A stretch of 64,000 nucleotides of DNA from Cocos nucifera (Eukaryota; Streptophyta; Magnoliopsida; Arecales; Arecaceae), in contig QRFJ01006430.1 of assembly GCA_006176705.1 (NCBI GenBank), forward strand, positions 1 through 64,000, written 5' to 3'. How positions within the stretch are numbered: position 1 is the stretch's first letter; each line of letters begins with the position of its first letter. The notes under the pieces were generated by a model, which did no database searches, was not told the DNA's origin, and was given only the letters and a program-made list of their open reading frames with translations. The translations under genes were made by a program, and so were the position numbers. Below, piece by piece: positions 56,800 through 64,000 of the stretch.

Positions 56800-58032
56800 A
56801 ATTCAATTATCCAATACAAACTATAATATCATTCAAAATAATATCATAAAAATTTACTTTTATTGAAAATTGATAACTATTCTTATTCAAAAGATCTACA
56901 AAAATTACATTCAATAAAAACCTTGGATAAAAGTGATAATCACTAAGAATAACTCTATGAGAATTAATTACAAGATTCATGACTCTTAAAACTAAAACTG
57001 AAACTTGTCTTCCATCTCCAACATTTAGGAATCTCTGACCTTCACCAAATCTCATATTGACCTGTAAATCCTATATCGAATTACAAATATGATAAAGGCT
57101 TTCGGTATCTAATATCCAGGCAATAGTATCATAAATTAAAAAGTTGTAAGGTGTTATCATATAATTATCTCATGCAGCAACCACTTGCTTTCTTCTTGGC
57201 CTGTTCGGGTCCAAAATGGCAATGTACTGAGGATAGTTTCTCTTTCAATCTCCTTGCTTCTTGCAAAAGAAGCACTCTGCCTGGCTCTGATCGAGCTTGT
57301 GCTTCTTGGTCTGATCCTGTGCAGACATTTCAGCATGCGACTGCACCTTCTTACTCTTATTCTTCTTATTCTTCTTCTCTTTCTTAAAGGGTCGACTAGA
57401 AGAAGATCCTCCCACTACATTCACTGACCCCTTTTAGAGCTAATGATCCTTTTCAAGGTTCTACAGCAATCCTAATAACCCATGGTAGTTCACTACAGGC
57501 TTTGTCATTCTGACATGAATATGGAAAGGAAAGAAGGACTTGGGCAATGAATTTAGGATCGCATCTTTTTTGAGCTGCTAATGCAGGAAAAAACCCAGCT
57601 TACTCAGATGTTCGTTCATCTTGATCGTGTACAATGCATAATCAGTGACTGACACCCTGTCCCTTACACGAGCATTGAAAATGGCATAACTAGTCTTATG
57701 CCTTTCAATATTGTCAGGCGTGCTGAAGAAGTCGTTTAATATTTGAAGCATCTCCTCGGACTGGGCATTTTTAAATCCATAACTGAACTCATCATTTATT
57801 ACCGCCAGCATAATGCATCGAATGGTGGTATGATCATTGAGCCACTTCTGGTAAGTGTCTCTCACCGTCTTAATAGCATTCAGGGCTGGCTCCTCAGGTG
57901 TCGGACAGTCAATACATATAAGATCTGTTCATACTTCAGGATGATCTTCAACTTTCGATACTAGCTATCAAAGTCAAGTCTCATGAGTTTATCATTGTCC
58001 AACAATGATCAGAGCGACAGGATTGTGGCCAT
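56800..58032 (-). pseudogene. A4 gag, zinc knuckle and protease
   Basis: On minus, ATG at 58032 starts MATILSL, followed by YRKLK and a frameshift. The gag core is open at 57865-57578 with YQKWLNDHTT, LNDFFSTPDNIERH and NARVRDRVSV. A Lys/Ser-rich linker and the degraded knuckle CFFCKKQGD follow near 57275-57240. The protease motif is WILDTES (near 57125), the same altered triplet as in A1. The frame 57055-56807 covers the rest of the protease region. This copy shows the gag core that A1 has lost. Confidence 0.87.
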
Positions 58033-60050
58033 TTCTGCATAAAAGAAAAATCATAGACCTAATTAGTATATGAATTATTTACTCTAGAGACTTGAACTTT
58101 AGTCTAAAGATCCTCCTACTATTTTGTTCAAATCGGTAGTCTCTACCTCCAATTTAAGAAATTATTTTTAAATTTTTAGTAGATACTAGAATCCACATAG
58201 ACTACATACGAGCCCAACTTTGGTTGGTCAACTCGTGTGCACCTATGGATAGGTTCATAACCAATTATTTCACCAAACAACTTCTAGTAATTTAATTTTT
58301 GACCCAGAAGTCTAATCAGTAGGCTTTGGCCTCTACTGAAAAGATCCAGTTAGGTCCAACCATTAACATGACCATATTTGGTGCATCAGACTAATGAATG
58401 ATCAGCCCGATTTTGGCCGATCAACCGACCACCATTGAAAAGATATGATCAAATTATCATATTATGAATGATAATTCTATTAGTCAATAAGCACCAGGTC
58501 TTTGGACCTCCAATGATTATTAAACTAATGGATCCATTATCACTCAACTTAATGGGAGGCTATGACTTACTTATCACTATAACTTTATCATTTTAAGAAT
58601 CTAATAATTTTAGAGAATTTTATTAACCAAATTTAAGAAGAATTGACCAGCCAATTTGGATCCTTCCTCTGACTTCACCAAGTTAGATTAATAAGGATCT
58701 AATTAAAGCCAGCATTAGGAGCACCTAAATTAGTCAAACTGATTTATCTAATTGACATGGGTGAGCCTAAATTATCAAGTGGTCTAATCAAAAACTAATT
58801 CACCAGGATGGTCAGGTAAGTGAGATCAGTGGAAGGGTTTTGCCATTAACTTATCAAAGACCGAATCAGTATGAGTAGCTCCTAATTAAAAACCACTGGT
58901 CTGAGCTATCAGACTTATCTTAGATATCATCCGATTCATTAATTTCAATTTTGACCATCCTAGCAATTTTAGGTTCGACCGCATAGTCATGAATCAAGTC
59001 CATTTGGTCCTCATTAAAAGCATGGGTTTGACCAACTACAACTATTATAATTTGGTCTAAAGAGTCCTTGACCTAATCTAAATCAACATTTGATTAGATT
59101 TGATCAATTACTCTAATTTAGTCCATTCTTTAACTAACCTTAGGTCTAACCCAATTAATGGACTTAATTTGACTAATCTGATAACCTACATTTTATGATC
59201 AATGACTTAGGATCTTTAATTCATAATTCTAAAACCTAATTCATCATACTTAATTCTCAATTAAGTTTTAGGGCTGAGGGTTGGAGTTCAACATTTTGAA
59301 AACTTTTTTCTAAAGTTTAGAAAGATTCTTTACATCCTAGCACTGTTTCACTAAATAGGTTGACTCATTTCAAAAATGAGTCAGCTTATTTCATAAATAA
59401 GCACTAGATATAGGTTTGATCACATAAAATCAGAAAAATATGACATTCAGGCAACTTCTCAATCAGGTTGGCTCGAAATCCATCCGAGCTGGCCTAAATA
59501 GAAGCCAAGCCAGCTCGGGCAAAAAGTCAGAATCCTAACATTCCCATTGGGCAAGCTCAAGTTACATCCGAGCTACCCGAATTGAAGTCAAGCTGACTTG
59601 ATTTCTGACTGAGCTTACTAAAGCATCAATCTAGAAAGTGTATCATGACTGGCATGCTGGTCGAGCTAGCTCGATTCCTAAGCGAGCCGGCTTGACCGAT
59701 GAACAGAACCTTCCCAAGATCCTGTTCATGTTTAATCTAAATCTATGTACTCTACATAAAAATCATAAAATTATTTAGATCTAATCTAAACAGTTAATCA
59801 TGATAAAATTCAGATTAAACATGTTTAAACATATCATAAAAAAATCATTAGATCTAATCTAAAGTTTTTATGATCAGTGTTATAGATCGCAACATACCAA
59901 AATAAACTCTCCACTATAATAGGTAAACCTTACAGCAGGACAACGTACAGTCTGTGTGATCATCATTTTTATTTTTTAGATCAGATTATTATTTAGATCC
60001 AATCTAAAAATAATCTACATCATGCATATATAATACATCAAAGAACCTAT
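58033..60050 (-). other. Long leader of A4
   Basis: About 2 kb without a coding frame, colinear in parts with the A1 leader. Near 59465-59705 it holds a cluster of GAGCTGGCTCGA-like near-palindromes resembling those in the N1 LTRs, and near 59900 one copy of the leader hairpin unit duplicated in A1. Confidence 0.7.
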
Positions 60051-60063
60051 CGCTCTGATACCA
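60051..60063 (-). other. Primer-binding site of A4, initiator tRNA-Met type
   Basis: On minus the site reads TGGTATCAGAGCG, which matches the standard except for its last base. It lies two bases inside the LTR that starts at 60066. Confidence 0.92.
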
Positions 60064-60065
60064 AT

Positions 60066-62209
60066 TGAAGAAAACGTGCAGGGTTTCTAGTTCTTTTTTC
60101 AAAAATTTTTTTAAAAATCATACATAGCAAAAATTATTATTAATTAAATTAATAATAAAAGTTATAGATCTAATCTAAAAATTCTACATAATCAGAATCT
60201 AATATATCATATATACATGCATATCTGAAAAATAAAATAGCAAGTGTAGTAAAACTATTTTACTATTTCTATATGTTCAGAACATGTTATCTTTTTATGG
60301 ATAGATGATCTCCATAATCTGATCTCCATGGTGTAGATCTGATCATCATGATGCAGCCACACACATATCTGGCCTCCATGGATAATCCATATGAGGCCTA
60401 GATTCCGATCAACTCCTCCCGAGTGCTAGCTCGAATAGAAGTCTTCAATGGCTGATGTAGATCAAACTTCTTTGATCTTCTTCATAGGGTGTTTGGATGC
60501 TCTAGATCCCAAAGAACATAGAAGATGATGAAGAGGAGATCTTCCACCAGTTTTGTGAAGTCACGATCCTCGTAACTCACAATCTGGAATCCTAAACCTA
60601 GGTAGAGATCCTAGGATATGCACTCACCCAAATACCTTGCACCTGATTTTTTCTCATGCACACAGAGAAGAGACTTTCTCTTCTCTTTTATTTCTTCTAT
60701 TTGTTATGCATGTCCATAAAATCAATTATTTTATAGATGCACATAAACATGAAAGATGTGTGGGATTGGCTTAGATCAAGAGGTTACCCATTCAAACTCA
60801 AATCCCATTTGAATTGAATTTATAACTAGATCAGGCCAATCTTTAAGGCACGTGAGAAGGAGGAACGTGCATCCTCCCTTGCATTGAAATCATCATGAGA
60901 AACCTCTTTCTCATGAAGAAATGATGGTACAAATATTGGTGATGTGGCGCATGGGAAGACTAGTCAAACTAGTCTTTTATTTGACATCCAATTGAACCAA
61001 TCCAATCCAAATTGGTTGGTCCAATTAGATTAATTTAAATCCAACTTATTTAGACTTAATTAGGCTCAGTTAAATCCTAATTAAATTAAAAATTAATCAA
61101 GCTAAATCTCTGATCAGATCAAAGATCAAACCTTCTTGATGATTAGATCATCTCATAATCCAATTGGATCAAATCCAAATGAATCCAATTCAATTGGTCT
61201 TGATCCAAAAATAATCACTCAATCAAATTGAGTTAATTAGTGATCAAATTATTAATCAATCTTCTCTTGATCAACCATTAGATTAGATAGAAATCTCTAG
61301 TGTGTGTGACCCCACAAGTTTGAACCTAAGCCGATAGCACAGGAACCAATTTCTTATACTAATCAAAGTAACCATCTAGCAATGGTACACGATGTCTGGA
61401 TAGGCCAAATAATACAATCACAAAATTCAGAATCTATGTGAATTTGGTTATCGCATAATTCATCCCTTTGACCTCAATGCATAGGATGACTCAGGGTTTA
61501 ACTATCAACCCTGAAAGATACATTCAAATCGTGTCTCAAAGCAATTAATCATGTGACCCCTCACAAGGACTATCCTCACCAAGGCTTTGCTAAATTGAAA
61601 TATTATTGAACACAACTCTTGAGACCAGAAGTGGTCAATCTCATCTTGACTCACGCATCGACTCCTCAAGTACTTGACTGTATCCAAAAATCTTTCATCA
61701 CTGAATTAGAAATTTAGGTAGTCCAGCATCAAAGTATAGTGAGTTGCTTGAAAGTCATCATGGTGATTTCAAGTCGGAAGGACACTTATGTCCATATTCC
61801 ATCAGAGCAATTCTTGATAGTAGAAAAGCTCTGAAGTTGGTCATGTTTAGTGCAAATATATCCCTACATCTCACCTGCATACCATACCAGTGTCTCCACA
61901 CTCCTTGGTTAAGAGGACAACCAACTTATATGGCACACATTGATCTATACTCAATAAATATTATCATTCTCGATGATAATATATCATTTGATCACGAACA
62001 TATTCAAGAACTAAATGATAATTTTTTTTTTATCGATTCTAAATAGTCTAAAGGACTTCATCATAACAGACAGAAGTTTATTAGAAGATAAAAGATTTAT
62101 GATGAAAAGTTAGAATAATTTTTATTCAATTAATAACTTATATATAATTACATAAATTAGCTTAATCATCAACAAGCTGATGATTGGCTTTGGGATACTA
62201 TTTTCAACA
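60066..62209 (-). repeat. Right (5') LTR of A4
   Basis: The LTR is 2144 bases, from TGAAGAAAAC on + to TTTTCAACA, followed by the target repeat cattc. Confidence 0.92.
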
Positions 62210-62214
62210 CATTC

Positions 62215-62888
62215 TACTATCAAAAATTACTCTAATGGGATATGGGTATAAGTATCCCTTAGATCTGAGATCACCATGATGACTTGCAAATAACTCACTA
62301 TGCTTTGGTACCGGACTATCTAAATTTTTAATTTAGTTAAGAAATATTTCTGGATACAGTCAAGTACTTGTAAAGTCGGTGAGTGATCAAGATAGGATTG
62401 ACCACTCCAAGAGATTGAAAAAAATGCATCGCTGTATTTTAATTTAACAAAACCTTGGCCAGCATAATCCATAAGATGGGTTTGGTATTTTGAAATATAA
62501 TATGGATGATCTAATCAGGATTGATAGTTAAATCCTAAGTTATCATATGAGCATTTTGATCAACAGGATGAATTATATGAAAACCATATCCATATGGGTT
62601 CTAAGAGTGTTGCTTCACACATTCGACCTATCTGGCCATTGGATATCATTACTAGATGGTCATTTTAATTGGTATAAAAATTTATTCCTATGCTACTGAC
62701 TTAGATATATGGTCACACATATAAAAGATCTTGATCTGATCAAATGGTTGATCAATGATTTAAATTTATTCTTAAGTCAAACAGTCAATACAATTGATGT
62801 TTGACCTAGTACAAGTATTGCGGGAGGATCAATTAGCAATTGGATTGCTAATTAGATTAATTTGATTTAGCCAGAGGGCTGAGATTAT
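62215..62888 (+). mobile_element. Copia-type LTR A5, right part
   Basis: This continues A5 after A4. The text from 62215 aligns with the A1 LTR from about 6196 onward (gggatat, gggtataag, agatctgagat, and later attagcaatt near 62833). It stops at gctgagatta (about 62888), where R2 begins; in A1 the same place (about 6870) reads on without interruption. Both parts together give about 1.05 kb of an LTR about 2.4 kb long. Confidence 0.8.
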
Positions 62889-63435
62889 TGGTGCAGAATC
62901 TATTGATGCCAATTGAGCTGGAGTTAAGAAAGAAGAGATCGCCGTCTGCAAAATAAAGTTTCATCTGGAGTCGGTGGTGGTAGCTTCGGTAGGATCCTCC
63001 GATGATCAAATCAGCTCTTCTAGCCAACAGGAATGGAGTGCTCAGAAAAGAATTCAATGGAGTTTTGGGAAGAAGAAGAGAGCTTAGAAAAAATATATCT
63101 GGAGGGTTCCTTTTTATAGACGGAGCCTATATAGTCGTAACCATCTGATAGTGGGTCGCTCGGGGCTACGTGGAATTTATTATCATAACCATCCAATAGT
63201 GGGCCATTCAGGGCCACGTAAAATTTATTATGGAGAGAGGTGTCACCCATTCATTGAGATTTAATAGTCGAAGTTTGGAGGAAGCAGACGTTGGTTGGTG
63301 AAGAGTTTTGACATATGTCAATTCTAGAGGAGTTCAAACTCCTAAAGGGAATACAGCTAGAGGAGATCATCCGAGAGAAATACTACTTAAAATTTGGAAG
63401 TAATCCACTAGAGAAATCTAGATGAAATTTGATTG

Positions 63436-63705
63436 ATGGAGAAGTCCAAAAGAAGTTCGACTATTGAAGGAGAAGTCCGAAAGAAGTTCGACTCCTGGAG
63501 GAATCTGACTGCTGGAGGAATTCGATTGAAGGAGAAGTTCGAAAGGAGTTCGACTCCTAGAGAAATTTGACTGAAGAAAAAGTTTGGAAGGAGTTTGGCT
63601 CCTAGAAGAATTCGACTGAAGGTGAAGTCCAAAAGGAGTTCGGCTGCTGGAGGAATTTGGCTGAATGAGAAGTCTGGAAGGAGTTCAACCACTGGAGAAT
63701 TTTTG
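63436..63705 (-). repeat. 45-bp tandem repeat in the R2 LTR
   Basis: Units carry gaagtccgaaaggagttcg and gaggaattcgactgaa. Anchors lie at 63441, 63472, 63534, 63579, 63624 and 63669; the last three intervals are 45 bases and the first two are shorter or longer variants. The array lies in U3. Confidence 0.75.
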
Positions 63706-63889
63706 ATCGAAGCTCTTCTATGATTATCAGTTACATTAGGCTAAGCATCAAACTAGACTTCGACGGAGCAGGGTTTATCCCCAACAATAGTCCCCCCACT
63801 TTCGAGTTCGAAATTTGAAGAAAGGAAGTACAAAAAAAGATGACTATCAAAGTTATATTTTGGGCTTTGCACCCGTTGATGTTGAAGCT

Positions 63890-64000
63890 CTAAGGAGATC
63901 TTATCTCCAGCCGAGGTTGTAAGAGATCTTATCTCCTATTGAGGTTGAAGGAGATTCTATCTTCTATTAAAACTCGGAGGAGATCTTATCTCCAACCAAG
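63890..64000 (-). repeat. 28-bp hairpin-forming tandem repeat in R2 internal region
   Basis: Units at 63896, 63924, 63952 and 63981 (periods 28, 28 and 29) each contain GGAGAT, CTT, ATCTCC or a variant, which can pair with itself. The array starts about 90 bases inside the polypurine tract and is cut by the window end. Confidence 0.75.

Larger units (their letters stand above)
51929..62209 (-). mobile_element. Ty1/copia retrotransposon A4, inserted in LTR A5
   Basis: This is a full-length minus-strand copy of 10,281 bases. LTRs lie at 51929-54053 and 60066-62209, with a polypurine tract (54054-54066), gag-pol and tRNA-Met primer site. The target duplication cattc is exact (51924-51928 and 62210-62214). 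The two LTRs differ at about 14 of the first 125 bases, many of them transitions, so it is old. Every domain is present but carries stops. It is related to A1 in gag-pol and to A5 in its LTR. Confidence 0.93.
62889..64000 (-). mobile_element. LTR retrotransposon R2, 3' LTR and edge of internal region, runs off the window
   Basis: On minus an LTR starts TGTTGGGGAT at 63786, preceded by the purine tract CTCGAAAGTGGGGGGACTAT (63806-63787). The other end is TG on + at 62889, giving about 898 bases. The TATA box CTATAAAAA lies at 63119-63111 on minus. The body would continue to the right beyond 64000, so no coding part is visible. The style resembles R1. It probably inserted into A5; the duplication cannot be checked. 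Confidence 0.6.

Noticed and set aside
63890..64000. Short repeated units that could suggest a CRISPR array
   Set aside because: Units are contiguous with no unique spacers, vary in sequence and lie inside a plant LTR element.

Overview
This window is a block of plant repetitive DNA. I find no host protein-coding gene, tRNA, rRNA or CRISPR array that I can support. Nearly every recognisable protein signal belongs to Ty1/copia or Ty3/gypsy LTR retrotransposons. Several elements start with a primer-binding site complementary to initiator tRNA-Met. The AT-rich background, deep nesting and presence of a Tat-type gypsy element point to a flowering plant with a repeat-rich genome. A monocot such as a palm is possible, but that is only a weak guess.

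Layout. (1) 1-8279: copia element A1 (+), its 5' LTR cut by the window edge, with a decayed gag-pol and a 2.47 kb 3' LTR. (2) 8280-9104: unique or low-copy host sequence with diverged short repeats. (3) 9105-48261: one old Tat-type Ty3/gypsy element, G1 (+), whose LTRs lie 39 kb apart because four later elements landed inside it: copia B2 (+, 10812-21238) in gag, a 1.8 kb solo LTR S1 (25259-27066) and a small gag-only element N1 (-, 27336-30720) in the integrase region, and copia B3 (-, 31097-41492) in a 60-bp tandem repeat downstream of pol. Removing the inserts restores G1 reading continuity at the pol junctions, and each insert has a 5-bp target duplication, exact or with one mismatch. Between pol and the 3' LTR, G1 carries two antisense reading regions, a known feature of Tat elements. 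(4) 48262-50254: host sequence with a GC-richer low-complexity patch. (5) 50255-64000: a second nest. A minus-strand LTR element R1 is entered by a copia LTR (A5, +). That LTR is itself interrupted by a full-length but decayed copia A4 (-, 51929-62209) and by another minus-strand LTR element, R2, which runs off the window.

Relative ages, judged by eye from LTR pairs: G1 is oldest (about 20 differences in the first 140 bases), then A4 and N1 (roughly one base in ten), then B3 (roughly 5-7 percent outside one identical block), with B2 youngest (about 6 differences in the first 260 bases). This order agrees with the nesting. No element looks autonomous: all polyproteins have stops and frameshifts.

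The most notable observations are a dense W-box cluster upstream of the TATA box in all four B-family LTRs, a 10.4 kb inverted pair made by B2 and B3, a stop codon shared at one integrase position by three copia copies, the antisense ORFs of G1, and a 420-bp identical block between the otherwise diverged LTRs of B3. I see no evidence for a wholly new biological system.
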